Source of the DNA: Triatoma infestans
Lineage: Eukaryota; Arthropoda; Insecta; Hemiptera; Reduviidae
NCBI GenBank assembly: GCA_011037195.1
Contig: JAAEAF010001553.1
Span: forward strand, 124,001-188,000
Length of the DNA: 64,000 nt
Direction: 5' to 3'
Shown one piece after another: positions 1-11,148 of the stretch. Below the pieces are notes generated by a model. That model ran no database searches. It had not been told where the DNA came from and worked only from the letters and a program-made list of their open reading frames with translations. How positions within the stretch are numbered: the first letter of the stretch is position 1; the number at the start of each line of letters is the position of its first letter. The position numbers and the translations under genes were made by a program.

Positions 1-321
1 GCTACAGTACGGAATGGGAGGGGGACAAATTTCTTTTAAACATTCGTTGAATGAAACAGAAAAAATTTCTAAACAATTAATTTTGGCCGTCTAGAGGACG
101 CCAAAGTTTTGTTTCATTTCAAAATATTTCGTACGAGCAACTACCGATATCAATAGAAAAAAAGAAAGATTTACTCACGTTATTGCCATGGATTGATGAG
201 GCTTTTCATGATTTTTATAAAAATTTGAAAACAAAAGATATAAAATTTGAAAACAAAAGATGTGTCGTAGCTGCTAGAGACACCGATCTGGATGAATGGG
301 ACGAAGTCTTATACCTCCGTA
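1..321. other. No gene seen, AT-rich flank
   Basis: No coding or RNA feature can be supported here. The stretch is AT-rich and ends at the first 28S rRNA similarity. The open frame that starts at 183 runs into antisense rDNA and is not treated as a gene. Confidence 0.5.
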
Positions 322-525
322 TTGTTAATACCTATTCCGAAGTTACGGATCGGATTTGCCGACTTCCCTTACCTACATTATTCTATCGACTAGAGGCTAT
401 TGACCTTGGAGACCTGACGCGGATACGGGTACGAGCCGGCGCGGGGTTCCTCGTAGTCCTCCTCCGGATTTTCAAGGTCCGTAGGGAAGATCCGGACACC
501 GCCGTAACTGCGGTGCGCGAAGAGG

Positions 526-559
<34 letters not shown>

Positions 560-574
560 ATGAATTTCTTCACT

Positions 575-608
<34 letters not shown>

Positions 609-620
609 CGTCAACCCGTA
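322..620 (-). pseudogene. 28S rRNA fragment, antisense
   Basis: Read on the minus strand this is large-subunit rRNA. Conserved 28S landmarks recognised from memory include GACTTCCCTTACCTAC near 360, CCTTGGAGACCTGA near 408, GGATTTTCAAGGTCC near 464, and the run from GTTACTCCCGCC (532) through TTGACATTCAGAGCACTGGG (576) to CACATTGCGTCAAC (602). A core segment is missing near 527, where two non-adjacent 28S parts are joined. Scattered substitutions and the deletion mark it as a pseudogene. It abuts a second 28S fragment in the opposite orientation at about 620. Boundaries are good to about 20 bases. Confidence 0.85.
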
Positions 621-942
621 ACTTCGGGATAAGGACTGGCTCTGAGGACTGAGTCGTGCCGGGCTTGGTCGGGAAGTGGAGCGGTGTCAACGTGCCAGGC
701 CTGGGCGAGGAAAAAATTGCGTTTCAGCGCTTTTGGATCCGAGCTCGGTCCTGTGATTGGCCATCCTCGGATCTTCCTTGCTGCGAGTTGTTAGCCGTGT
801 GGTTACCGTTGGCTTCTGCTGGCCGGTCGACCTGGCTTACGATCTCTTCGGCCGACATTCAATAGTCAACTCAGAACTGGCACAGACAAGGGGAATCCGA
901 CTATCTAATTAAAGTCACACTGCGGGAGTAACTATGGCTCTC
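621..942 (+). pseudogene. 28S rRNA fragment, sense
   Basis: Sense-strand 28S rRNA. AACTTCGGGATAAGGA (625) through CTTGGTCGGGAAG (664) and GGCCTGGGCGAGG (698), then a divergent expansion-like segment, then AACTCAGAACTGGCAC (869), GGGGAATCCGACT (890) and GGGAGTAACTATG (923). About 100 bases of conserved core between GACTATCTAATTAAA and GCGGGAGTAAC are deleted. The similarity stops at GGCTCTCT (about 942), only a few bases before the place where R2-type retrotransposons cut 28S genes, but no R2 sequence follows. It is too rearranged to be functional. Confidence 0.85.
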
Positions 943-1620
943 TAGTACAATGTATCTCATTTATTTAGCCGCGGATACGGCCGCGAGTAGCAAGGGCTAG
1001 GTTGTTGTAGTTGAGCTTGTTCCTAGCCTGGGATTCCTGCTGCCCTTTTATGCACTTTTCAGTAGTATAAAACACTATGTCCTCCGTTAAATAATAAGCG
1101 ATTTAGCTGGTGTAGAACAGCCCTATAACGAATGATTACGCAGAAGAAAAAGACACTATATGGACATGCAACTATTTCTCTCCAAACTTCTACAATATTG
1201 CATGCTCCATGTCCAGACAGTGTTTCTTTTCCCGAACCTTCAACCATTGTAAAAGCACCATATCCAGATAGTGCTTTTTTCTTCTACATTATTTGCTTTT
1301 ACAGCAAACACGATGTAACTTGTCCATCAAAACTGTTTGTTTACTCTCACTATGATTTCATTTCCATCATATATTTCTATGATATATTCCATGATCTCTC
1401 TCTCTTTTCTTTTCTTAATGGCATTTCTGACCATTCTGTTAGATATAGAAAGAGTATTCAAGAACATTTATGCTCTACATCCGAATATTTTCAATTTGGA
1501 CAGATCATTTCGCCCATTCCATGGATCCTCTAGGTAAAACTGAGGTTGGTGATCTATTTGTACATTTCAGTGCCTCTCACCACAAGTACTTGGGAACTCC
1601 AAAGTCAATCAATTTACTTC
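943..1620. other. No gene seen
   Basis: AT-rich DNA between the rDNA debris and the Copia remnant. Open frames here on both strands have no recognisable motif. The part from about 1470 on is probably 3' Copia sequence decayed beyond recognition. Confidence 0.4.
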
Positions 1621-2525
1621 TTAATTTTGAGAGTAGAACCTCATTAATTCTCTCACATCTGGCCATTCATTTGATGAGAACGACTTATAGTAATATTCCA
1701 TTCGAATACCATTTCCTTTCACAAAGTTTAATAGATACTTCGATTTCGCTTCCCAGCCATTGTCAAATCTTATGCGCCGGACGCTTAAACCGAACTGAGT
1801 TTTTACTTCTCTAATGTATGATATCAAATTTTCTGTTACTTCACTCTTATGTTTCAACAGTTTAACAACGACGAAGTGAGAATAATCATCTAAAATAACC
1901 TGATAATATTTCTCCCCATTGATTGTACTCGGTGTGATGGGACCAACTAAATCGCTTGAAATGATATTTCTATTGCACGCTTTTTGTTCTCATAAAAGGG
2001 TTGCCTCTTCGCCTTTCCTCCCGCACATGACTCGCATATTTTGTGTGGAGTAGGTAAATTCAATTTTGAGAGCCCATCATTTGAAATATGCCCTATTCTC
2101 TTATGCCATAAATCTCCTTCATCGACAGCTACAAGGCAGTGTCCATTAAATCTGTCTTCCCTTAAAATAATATAGACCATTTTTGGGTTTGAAGAAGAAA
2201 ACCGAATTATTTTTAATGTAAACTGTTGTACCTAATTTATCTGTAACTATTTCTGCCCCACGGCTTGCAATTTTAGATGAAGACAGTAGATTATGTTTCA
2301 TACCTAGTACAATCAATGCCTCGATTACAAATTTTTGGACTTGGCAATAAAGGCTAAACTCCCCTTTTTCATTTGTAGTCAATAGCTGGCCATCCGCTTG
2401 AACAATTTTCACTGCACTATCTAATACTGTGATGTTTTTCATGAAACGTTTTAACTCTCCTCTGACAAAATGATTTGAAGCGCCGCTGTCATATATAAAA
2501 AATTTTTCTTCGAAGATCATGCTTG
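1621..2525 (-). pseudogene. Copia protease-integrase remnant
   Basis: Minus-strand remnant of a Ty1/Copia polyprotein. In order of translation: an aspartic protease with active site DSGASNHF (about 2490), a GAG-pre-integrase zinc module with LWHKRIGHIS and CESCAGGKA (about 2110-2000), then the integrase core with first Asp in ILDDYSHF (about 1890) and second Asp in RFDNG (about 1770). The reading frame changes between modules and the integrase stops before its last acidic residue is clear. Upstream, protease-linker sequence reaches about 2610. The matching reverse transcriptase lies downstream in the opposite orientation, so the element was inverted or two copies meet here. Confidence 0.8.
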
Positions 2526-2736
2526 AATTACAAGGTTCAGTAGTAAATAAAACAATTTCACTCTCACCTTGAGCGTGATTTGCATCGCTATCCTTTTCTG
2601 TTAATTTTCTTCTTTGACTTTGCCGTGAAGTGAAATTCTATCTCGATTTCTTCTGGCTTTATGGAGTGATTGGTACCGTCTACTGCTTGATCCAGGTCCT
2701 CTTGTTTAATAGCGCCCCTGGAAAATTTTAGGAAGC

Positions 2737-3137
2737 TTGCCTGGAAGTGGTGAACTGTCCCCATATCCAAAAACAGCCACCATTTTGACTCAAATTGATG
2801 TACCCACTGCCTTTTTGAAGGGAGATTCAGATACAGAGGTCTATATTAAAACACCTAAAGTATTAAAATGTCAAGAAAGCACTCTCATTCTCAATAGATC
2901 TCTATATGGTCTACGATCCACTCCAATAAATTTTCAAACGTAATGAAAAATCTCGGATTTACACGATCTGATTATGATTATTGTCATTACTATATATACT
3001 TAGATAATATATACTTAGTTCTTTTCGTAGATGATGCGATGGGGCAGAGGAGAATGTGAATTCACTATTGAAAGATCTAAAGAAGGATTTTAATATAAAA
3101 AACTTAGGTTGCCCCAAATCGTTTTTAGGAATGGATG
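2737..3137 (+). pseudogene. Copia reverse transcriptase remnant
   Basis: Plus-strand RVT_2-type fragment. Visible motifs are TQIDVPTAFLKGD and VYIKTPK (about 2790-2860), LNRSLYGLRSTP (about 2890), YLVLFVDDAM (catalytic Asp-Asp pair, about 3015) and LLKDLKKDFNIKNLG with FLGM (about 3065-3135). There are at least two frame changes and a stop at 2941. It is transcribed away from the Copia protease-integrase piece to its left, which is not the order of an intact element. Confidence 0.78.
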
Positions 3138-3420
3138 ATGGTAATAATGGTTTTTTTGGATGGCGTCGGTAGCATATAGATGCTCTGTGTTTTTAAGTCC
3201 TTTGTTTTAAGAAGCACGAAATGTTAAGTAGTTAATTTATAAGTAACAGATCTGATGATAAGTAGGAAACTGTAATAAGAGTGTACCTTGTAATTTTGGT
3301 GTTTATAATAAATGTTTTGATAAGTATTTCAGACCTTCACTTCTAGACTGGTTTTCCATTTAAGAACTTTTTTAAGCCTACCTCTCTGTAACAACAAGAC
3401 CAGATATAGCATTCTATCAT
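3138..3420. other. Non-coding interruption in Copia pol
   Basis: About 280 bases without coding similarity separate the reverse transcriptase and RNase H parts of the plus-strand Copia remnant. This is probably a small insertion. No clear terminal repeats or target duplication were found. Confidence 0.35.
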
Positions 3421-3718
3421 ATTTGAGTAGATATCTCGACAAGCCAACCAGTCAGCCATGGAAAACTGGCCTAAGAATTCTACAATACTTAAGTTGTACA
3501 AAAGATCTAGGGCTCTCTATTACTAAAGGAGGCTTAGAAGGTATGAGTGTTGCTAGTTGGGGAGTTGATCAAAATGTCTCTAGAAGAAGTGTCAGTGGAT
3601 TTATATGCTTCCATGCTGGAAACCCTATCGCCTGGTACTCGAAGATGGAGAGATAAGGTGCTCAATCAACAATGGAAGCTGAATACATCGCGGCTAGGTT
3701 CGCCGCTCAAGAGTGAAA
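3421..3718 (+). pseudogene. Copia RNase H remnant
   Basis: Reads as the C-terminal RNase H of Copia pol: SRYLDKPTSQPWK, then ILQYLSCTKDLGL, then VASWGVDQNVSRRSVSGF (first Asp region), then NPIAWYSKM. After a frame change comes STMEAEYIAA (about 3668), the usual Glu-containing end motif. It continues the reverse transcriptase remnant at 2737-3137 after an interruption. Confidence 0.78.
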
Positions 3719-4450
3719 AAATCTTGGATCTGAGCCAAGTGAAAAAAGAGCAGCAGTGAAGTGATACGTGAAAAAGTGTTAAAATCTGTTAAAGTTGTGC
3801 TTAATGAGAAAGGACAAGAGCTTGATGAAATAAAAGCAATTCTTAAAATAGATAACGCCAATGTGATACCTTTACCAAATACATTTTCAAATACAAACGA
3901 GGCAAACACATAGAAATAAAGTTTCATTTCATCAAACATCTGTGCCTAAATAATGTTATTAAAACTGACTATGTTTAGTTCTAAGGGCAATATACGAGTT
4001 GATAAATGCTCTAGGAGCTAAGGATCAATGCTCTAGGAGTCGAAAAATTTGGAACATTTAGAAATTCTCTGCTTACTAATTGATTTTGTTTTTGGAAATA
4101 TTTTTTAATTATTATTTCAATTTATGTGGATGTGGTGTTCAATTCGATGTTTTTTTTATTTAGTAGACATTAAGAAATTAGGTAATGATTCATTTAATGA
4201 CATGCATTGATAATCAATGTCTTTTATAGTATATAAATGTAGGTAATAGCTACATCTCATTGAGAGAGAGTGTCAAGGAGAATTATTGTTGAGTTTAGTA
4301 GTTGCCATGTTGGCCGCTGTTGGCAGCGGCCGCTAGTGTTTAGTAACCTTCTTGTTCCTGTTACTTATTAAAATATAGAGTATGTGGAAAGAATTTTAAC
4401 GTGTTGCCCTTATTTTTAGTTAAAAACTAATTTACAATTAAAAATTGACA
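3719..4450. other. Non-coding, possible Copia 3' end
   Basis: AT-rich DNA with no open frame worth calling. TATAAATG at about 4231, a 7-base GC palindrome near 4322 and ATTAAAATATA near 4367 could be LTR promoter and poly(A) parts of the Copia element, but no second LTR copy exists here to prove it. Confidence 0.25.
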
Positions 4451-4454
4451 ATTT

Positions 4455-5570
4455 CTGCCGAGGAAGAAAGAGTCGAAAAAATAAAATCCGACCAAGAAAA
4501 CCATCTTCGAGAAGCCGAAAAGCGGTACAATCTAAAGTCCTGAAACCATAAAGTCCAGACGAGGGATCTTCAAAAGTGTCTCCCTACACCCCTTTGCACT
4601 AGTGTTATAAGCTTTTATAAGCGAAAATAGTGGACTTTTAACTATACCTTTCATGATTCTTCTGACGGTACTGCCCAGTTGTATTATGTGGATGAGTCGA
4701 AGGCAGGCCGAGGGGGTGGGGAATAAAATTGTTTCTGCAATAATAGAATGGGTCGATCAAGTAATTCCTAATATCAATGTTAATGAAATAACTTTGTGGA
4801 GTGACAATTATTAAGAACAAAATAAAAATATTAGTCTTATAATTTGTTTTATTTTCTGGGGTTTTGTATAAATACAAAACAGTGAATGTCGTTAATCAAA
4901 AATTTCTTCTAAAGGGCCATACTCACATGGAAGCAGATGCTGTCCATGGAGTCACTGAGAAAAAAAAAGGAAAAATACCATGCAATTAACTATTACAACC
5001 CCTTGGGATTAGCAACAGTTGATACGCCACAGTTCTGATAAATATACTGTGTACAACATGGAAAAACATAACTTCAAAACGCTCCAGACTTTGTATTTGC
5101 AAAAAAACAATACAAAACGACCAGAAAATCGATGAAGTAAAATAGAAAATTTAATCATGAGAACTGTCTTTTTGTTTCTAGAAAGAAAGATAGCAATAAG
5201 TAACCATTATTACTTTCACAGTGTACATATCTACAAGTCAGGCAAGAAAACATTGGTATCCTATATGTTATAGAAAAATCTGAAGATGATCAGTTTAGAG
5301 AAGTAAACATGATAAAAAGATGTGGACGCGTTATTTGAATTACCCGTATCTCTGGACTCTGTATAAAATAATGAAAGAAATATCTACTATTAAATATAAT
5401 GACCACAATTACAGGTTTTGCCCACTGAATGTCATGATTTTTTATAAGAATTACGCCACGCCGAAAATGCTCCAGACTTTCCAGTCGAAGATAAAAATGA
5501 TGATTAATTTTTCTTTATTATATTTTATTTTAGGAGCTATAGATTTTGGTCTTATTAGATATTAGATTAA
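4455..5570 (+). pseudogene. Insect transposon-associated ORF remnant
   Basis: Decayed coding sequence on the plus strand. Pieces in several frames resemble a protein family I have seen often in insect genomes next to mobile elements: AEKRYNL, FYKRK.WTFNY, YYVDES with GRGG, ITLWSDN with EQNKN, GHTHMEAD followed by GVTEKKK. The order and spacing fit one protein of about 350 residues. I cannot name the family with certainty; the WDE/SDN pattern suggests an RNase-H-like fold but that is inference. Many stops and frame changes. The far end near 5300-5560 is the weakest part. Confidence 0.5.
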
Positions 5571-5956
5571 TGGACGTTATTAGACAAAAAAATTTTGAGA
5601 AAATAATTTTATTATAATTATAACATTTTTGATGCTTTTATTATAAAAAATTATTTATATTATTTTATTATAGACATTATATATTTTATAATAATATTCT
5701 TATAAATTTAATAATAATAATTATTATTATTATTTAATAAATTAATTAAAATTATTTGACATATTAGATTATTTTAGACATATTTTTATAAACTATTTTT
5801 TTTGTAATATTCAGAATAATATAATGTTTCATTGTAACTATTTTGTGTTCTAATGTACCATTTTCTTTTACATAAGATTGGACATAGTGCTTTTAGAGTT
5901 TAATAAAAATTATATCATTTGTTTTTCTGTTCCCCCTGTGATTACCTACCTACCTT
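5571..5956. other. AT-rich spacer
   Basis: Very AT-rich, with ATT/TAAT simple sequence around 5620-5770. No gene seen. Confidence 0.6.
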
Positions 5957-6027
5957 CTGATTACCTTTGAAACGTAGTACCTTCGCTGCCAGTTTGAACC
6001 TTCGCTCAAGCTTGAAATATATAATTT
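5957..6027 (+). repeat. Left LTR remnant of deleted Gypsy
   Basis: GATTACCTTTGAAACGTAG and the following TACCTTCGCTGCCAGTT and CTCAAGCTTGAAATATAT recur in the same order at 6965-7031. The two copies flank a Gypsy coding remnant, so they are read as remains of its LTRs. AAGGCGCCAAAAA near 6112 is a possible primer-binding site. Confidence 0.55.
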
Positions 6028-6219
6028 TTTTTATTTCTCGACATGCTAAATTTTTACAAACAATCCCTCCCCAACATCGCTAAATTACAAGGTCCACTTT
6101 TGTAATTTTTAAAAGGCGCCAAAAAAAAGGGACAAAAGAGTAATATGGTCAGACCATACCATGGCTGCACCATATTACTCTTTAAAACAAACTATCTGAG
6201 CAAATTAAAACCATTCTTT

Positions 6220-6965
6220 CGGAGGCCACGTTACTTTGTCACCCGTATAAGGATTTCGCCATAGGGGCTTCAATTCATCAAATTCGAGCTGGTCGAAAGG
6301 AGCCGCTGGCTTTCTTCTCACAGAAGTTAAATCCAACCCAGCAACGATATAGTACTTACGATCGCGAATTATTAGCCATATACTCAGCGATCAAATATTT
6401 CCGGTATCTACTAGAAGAAAGAGAATTTTATATATATACAGATCATAAGCCTCTGATCTATGCCTGATCCATTCTTCTGATCCCTTCCGATTTCTTTGAC
6501 GATACAGCAAAAACGACAGACATACTATCATTCGTCATAGGTTTAAAAGAAAACTTAGCACAGGTAAAACCAGTGCTTACAAACTATCACTCAGCGAAAA
6601 CCTTTTTCGAGTGCCAATCATGTTTTCGTCAGCAGGGATGCTCATAGAACCCCTTTACAAACGGTGTATGACGGACCTTTATCACGCACCGACAAACACT
6701 TCCTTCATTCAAATGATTAAGGAAACGCCGAAGATCTCCACTGACCGACTTAAGCCGGCTTTCCTCCTCCACGAATCTGAGGCAGCTTCTGAGGACATTT
6801 TAATACCATCCAGCACCAAACAGTACACTACTCAAATAAGCCATCAAGATCAGCCAACTCAAACTACCCGATCAGGACGTCGAGTCTCGTTCCCCAAGAA
6901 ATATCTTGAGGTCACTGACGAGGGAGTATGTGGCTGCCCTGTTAAGAGTTATCCTCTCTTCTAGT
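6220..6965 (+). pseudogene. Deleted Gypsy RNase H and pol tail
   Basis: 6225-6465 encodes a Gypsy RNase H: GASIHQI, PLAFFSQKLNP, YSTYDRELLAIYSAIKYF and YIYTDHKPLIYA, ending in a stop. It then jumps to the C-terminal end of pol: DTAKTTDILSFV, NTSFIQMIKE, STDRLKPAFL and TTRSGRRVSFPKKYLEV (about 6700-6910), the tail that follows integrase in many insect Gypsy elements. The integrase is missing, so this is an internal deletion derivative. Confidence 0.75.
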
Positions 6966-7031
6966 TACCTTTAAAATGCAGTACCTTCGCTGCCAGTTCG
7001 TTTACTCAAGCTTGAAATATATCTTTTTTTA
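6965..7031 (+). repeat. Right LTR remnant of deleted Gypsy
   Basis: Second copy of the TACCTTCGCTGCCAGTT / CTCAAGCTTGAAATATAT segment also present at 5957-6027, immediately after the pol tail. Same orientation, with several mismatches. Confidence 0.55.
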
Positions 7032-7149
7032 TTTCATGGCTATTATTCAATGTAGTTTTATGTATCATGTTTTTATATTTATATTTTTGTTGGCAACTAT
7101 TATCATTAAACTTTATAACTTCAACCGTATAAGTTATTTAAACACCACA

Positions 7150-7610
7150 AGACTACAGTATTCACCGCTTGTTGTAAGAGGCGACTAAAGAGACAACTGC
7201 CCGTTGACCTCTCCCCTTTCCTTTCATGTACCACTATCCTTTCACCCTTCCTTATTACCCGACGTACTTTAATCCCTCCCTCTCCTTGTCCCTCCATTGG
7301 CTTGTGGGTTAGAACAAAAGTTCAAAGGCTAAGGGAGTAAACCCCGACAGAAAATCCTGGTCCTCCAGGTTGAGGGGTTGGGCATAGGGCCAGTAACCCC
7401 ATACCGGAAAAAAATTACCTATTACGAAACCACAACAAAGAATAACCGGACGAATAACGTGGAAAAGGCCTGGCGATCGGAAACTGGACTTAAACTTGGG
7501 AACTTGGAACGTTTTATCGTTATACAGATCTGGGGAATTACAACTGCTCCTTACTGAGTTGCGTAGATACAAAGCAGACATTGCTGCCGAACAGGAATGA
7601 GCCTGGGTCG
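7150..7610 (+). pseudogene. Non-LTR retrotransposon 5' end with endonuclease start
   Basis: GTAAGAGGCGACTAAAG (7168), then a leader ending in GGTTGAGGGGTTGGGCATAGGGC (7368), is the usual 5' region of RTE-like elements in insect genomes. It is followed by an AP-endonuclease start in the plus frame: LGTWNVLSLYRSGELQLLLTEL, RRYKADIAAEQE (7495-7600). The similarity stops soon after the QE motif. No reverse transcriptase follows, so this is a fragment; these elements are more often 5'-truncated, so 3' truncation implies later deletion. Confidence 0.7.
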
Positions 7611-7639
7611 TTGTGCTACTTTACCATATTAGACTTCCG

Positions 7640-9330
7640 GATACCACCAAATCCAGATTGCCCCGCAGGATAGAGTAAGACTGAATTTTCAACACCAGAT
7701 GGACACTATGAATACAACAGAATGTCGTTCGGATTAGCCACATCCCAGCTACGATGGAACGTCTACTAGCGAATTTGAAAGGCACGGCGTGTCCAGGTAT
7801 TTAGATGACGTTGTAATATTCAGCGCTCTATGACAAAACATATTGACCGTCTGAGAAGAGTACTGGGCAAGCTACGGCAAGCCAACTTAAAAAATAATGT
7901 TTCCAAGTGCCATTTCACGGAAGCAGAAGTTAAGTATCTGGGTCAGTAGTCAGTAGTCATGGAATAGAAACCGATCCACTGAAGACGGAGGCCAAAACAA
8001 GTATCGACGGCCGACACATGCAAAAGAAGTGCGAACTTTTCTTGGTTTGGTCGGATATTATCGACGGTTCGTGAACCACTTTGCAGACAGAGCGCGTCCT
8101 CTCACCCAACTGACTAAACAGGACATACCATTCGTGTGGGGAGTAGCCGAAGATTCCGCATTCAGGGACCTGAAGCAAGCTCTATCGAGCTCCGAAGTTT
8201 TAGAATACTCGGACTTCTTGCGGCAGTTTGTATTGTCTACTGATGCCTCGGGCGCCATATTATCACAAGAGAAGGACGGGGCGGAGAGACACATTGCATA
8301 CGCTAGCCGATAGCTGAACGTCGCAGAACGAAAATATAGCATATTGATGCTGGCGGTAGTGTGGGCTACCAAATACTTCAGGTGTACGGAAGGAGGTTCA
8401 AGCTGATTACGGATCATTCCGTACTTAAATGGATACTCACCTTTAAAAATTCCTTCTCTCGGCTATCACGATGGCAGCTCCGATTGGCGGAGTTTGAATG
8501 CGAAATCCACCACATGCTAAGCAAGAAGCACGGGAATGTAAAAGCCCTAAGACGTACATGTGGCTAACGTATAACAAAGCTCAATCAAGTGACCGCACGG
8601 TTGGAGAACTCTTACCGACGAATGGACCAGGGCGGACGGAATGAGGACAACGGGCCATATACGAAGCCCAAGAAGCGGATGGGGATTGTCGAAAGATAGT
8701 CGAACAGTAGCCCACCTGTTTGCGACAGGACCATCGAGGGGTAGGTATAAGAAACCACGGTACCCGATGGTACCCGACGGGGTGTGGAGAAACCACGGCG
8801 GGCCATCCAGGGGTTGTACAAATAATTCTGCGAATCAAAGGAGAATACTACTGGAAGACACTAAATGCGGATGTACAGAAACATGTTGAAAGTTGCAGCG
8901 CCTGCGCTGAAAGATTACTCCCGCGGGTCCCTACCGACCTTTCCGACCCATGGAACAAATGGCCATTGACACTGTGGGACCCTTACCCGTAGATACACGC
9001 ACTGGGTCGAGGTATTACTCGATCTTATGATAACATAAGTAGATACGTAGAGGCCTTCCCTTTGAAAACACAGACAGAAGTTGCGACGCATTGGTTAAGG
9101 GAATTGTGACCAGGTATGGCCCTCCGCAACGATTACTATCGGATAGGGGAGCTAATTTCACCTCCGCCATTATTCAGGATGTCTGCGAACTCTGTGGCAA
9201 CAAGAAGCTCTTTATCACAGCCTACCACTAAGAGAGTAATGGTTTATTGGAAAGATTCCAAAAGATATTCATAGACTCACTATCTCACTATGTAAGCAGT
9301 ATTACATGTAAAATTCAAGAGAGAAAAAAA
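7640..9330 (+). pseudogene. Decayed Gypsy pol (RT-RNase H-integrase)
   Basis: Plus-strand Gypsy pol in many frames. RT: TPDGHYEYNRMSFGLATS (7690), GYLDDVVIFSA (7795), then RTFLGLVGYYRRFVNHFADRARPLTQL (8032). RNase H: STDASGAILSQE (8240), YASR, then after a frame change KLITDHSVLKWIL (8400) and SRLSRWQLRLAEFE. Integrase zinc motif: HVESCSACAERL (8880), followed by core fragments to about 9300. Multiple stops and shifts. The primer and gag ends are absent. Confidence 0.8.
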
Positions 9331-10569
9331 CACACTCCTTAATTCAGGAACAGAACACGCAGGCCGGCAATCCCAGTTGGAAAGGCAAACTGGGGAAATA
9401 CTCCACCTTTCGCAGAAACAACCTGTTAAGTGGAGAAATTAGTTATGGGGATAATTTAATAAATCTGGGGGTAGTAGGGAAATTATTTACTCTTTTAAGT
9501 GAATACTTTGGCAGCTTAATGTCTCTATTATCACTATTTAACCTTTATTTAAACTTAAAAACACTTGTTTCTTTAATAATAATTATTAGTATTTTATAAA
9601 GTAAAGTTTAATTTTTCTTGTTAGTTCTTCTGAACGCCACTAGATAGTAGAAGCTGCCGGATCCACTAGAAAAAAAATAGCGGGTTGAGTATACTCTGTC
9701 GCCTTGCGTATTAAATGGCGGGGTTTTAATTATACAGGTTAGTAGGCGCGGCAAGAGACCATATTTATGCGGGAACGGATCAGCTGTTGAAACATATTCA
9801 AGATTCAATAAGCAGAAATTCCCTGTAGGAATAATAAAGAATATGAGAAAAAAAATTAAAAAATAAAAATAAATGGAAAAGTGAAGCTTTGGAGGTTGGC
9901 AATGACTTTTCCAAAATGTAATGCCTGTCTCAATCAATCAGTGTTGGAGGCTGTGAGATAGGAGAAGGTAAGCCGAGAAGGTAGAACAGAGGTTACCCGG
10001 GTGAGAGAGAGTGCACAGAGAAAAAAGGTGGTACGCCTTACTCTTCGGAGGATTGGGCCCATAATTCTCATTTATTACAAATTAGAGGAGAATTAAGTGC
10101 AGGAGATCGGCAGTGTAATCCATCCTGGAGTATTGGAGGATTGGAAGGAGAGCCACAGCAGGGATTCGCCGTATCTGCCAGCAGGACGACCACGTGGTGA
10201 AGTGTTCGAGTGGAAAATTGTAAATACAAACTTTATTATTCTTATCTTTTTTTTTTTTTTGGTTGCGTGGATTGACGTTATTTTAAGTTTTTCTATTATT
10301 TTCATTCTTTTTAATTTTCTGTATAATTTTCCTACAAGGTACCTTTTCTTTTCTTTTCTTTATTTTTGTAATTCGTATATAGTTTTTTATTGTAAATAGA
10401 AATTTTCAATTTTCTTTTCTTATTTAATTTTCATTTTCTTTATTAACCCGCAAACTTGTAGAGGGGCAAGTATTGCCCGTATGATTGAAATCAGGCCTCA
10501 AGGTCAATGTAATACGCAAGGCGAGACGAGATAAGTGAAATAAGTAGAGCACCTAGCAACAGCTGGCCA
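9331..10569. other. Non-coding, probable LTR body
   Basis: No gene. Purine-rich leader-like stretches (9940-10060) and long T runs (10246, 10398) resemble the large LTR of the Gypsy B copy at 57.8-60.3 kb, and the LTR end signals follow at 10843-11148. Probably the 5' LTR of the element whose env remnant lies at 11330-11915, but its left end is not defined. Confidence 0.35.
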
Positions 10570-10645
10570 GACAGTTGGCCTGTGGTCTAGTGGACAGAGC
10601 AGCGGACTGCAGTGATAAGGCTTCCCAGCGGCGGAATTATTTTTT
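10570..10645 (+). repeat. tRNA-like segment in LTR
   Basis: TGGTCTAGTGG at 10584 matches an internal Pol III A box. The B box is not clear here. A T run follows at 10647. It sits about 200 bases upstream of the LTR segment shared with 57.2 kb, as does the clearer tRNA-like sequence at 57413-57486, so the position seems to be a feature of this LTR family. Confidence 0.35.
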
Positions 10646-10842
10646 TGTTTCATTTCTACCTTTTCGATTCTTTTTTTTCCTTACTCTTTTTTTTTTATAC
10701 TCTCCATTTCTCTTCTTTTTTTTCTTCTCTTTTTGTTCATAATTATAATTAATTAATTAAACATAAAAACAGATAAATTATTTTTACTTTCTGATACACT
10801 TATTTGTGTTTCCTGTCTTCTTTTGGTTTTTAGTTCTCAAAT

Positions 10843-11148
10843 CTGGTTTCATAATTCCAGACTTATTAATACAGAAAAATTACGTGGCGCCCTGTTGTCT
10901 TTTTTTTACTATATAATTTCTTTCTTAATTTTTTTTCATGTACTAGCTGCCAAATGTTTATTTAATTTTTAGTTTACTCATATTTGTTTTGTTTTGGTTT
11001 ATTGTCCTCTAGTTTATTTATTTCCTTTTATTTTTTTGGTCTTTATTTGGGGACCCCTCCCTTCTCCACTGAGCTAGGGCAATTTAAATATTATATCATC
11101 CCTTTTGGGGCTATCGGTGGTGCGGAGGTTGCGCCACCCAACGTGCCC
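10843..11148 (+). repeat. LTR end and primer-binding site
   Basis: 10843-10894 is about 80% identical by eye to the complement of 57232-57279 (CTGGTTTC.TAATTCCAG ... TTACGTGGCGCCCTG). Then CCCTTCTCCACTGAGCTAG (11055) matches the LTR tail of Gypsy A (complement near 57045) and of Gypsy B (complement near 57840). TTGCGCCACCCAACGTGCCC at 11129-11148 is a mutated version of the Gypsy A primer-binding site. Order and spacing agree in both places, which supports an LTR-to-leader junction at about 11128. Confidence 0.6.

Noticed and set aside
183..563. 126-codon open frame
   Set aside because: From about 322 the DNA is antisense 28S rRNA; the frame is a by-product.
656..865. 69-codon open frame
   Set aside because: Lies within the sense 28S rRNA fragment.
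943..1620. R2-type retrotransposon after the 28S break
   Set aside because: The 28S match ends near the R2 site, but no reverse transcriptase or R2 endonuclease sequence follows.
1132..1814. Three overlapping plus-strand frames
   Set aside because: The right part is the complement of the Copia integrase; the left part has no motif.
10097..10399. 100-codon frame with hydrophobic C-terminal half
   Set aside because: The hydrophobic part is translated T-rich DNA; it probably lies in an LTR and resembles no protein.
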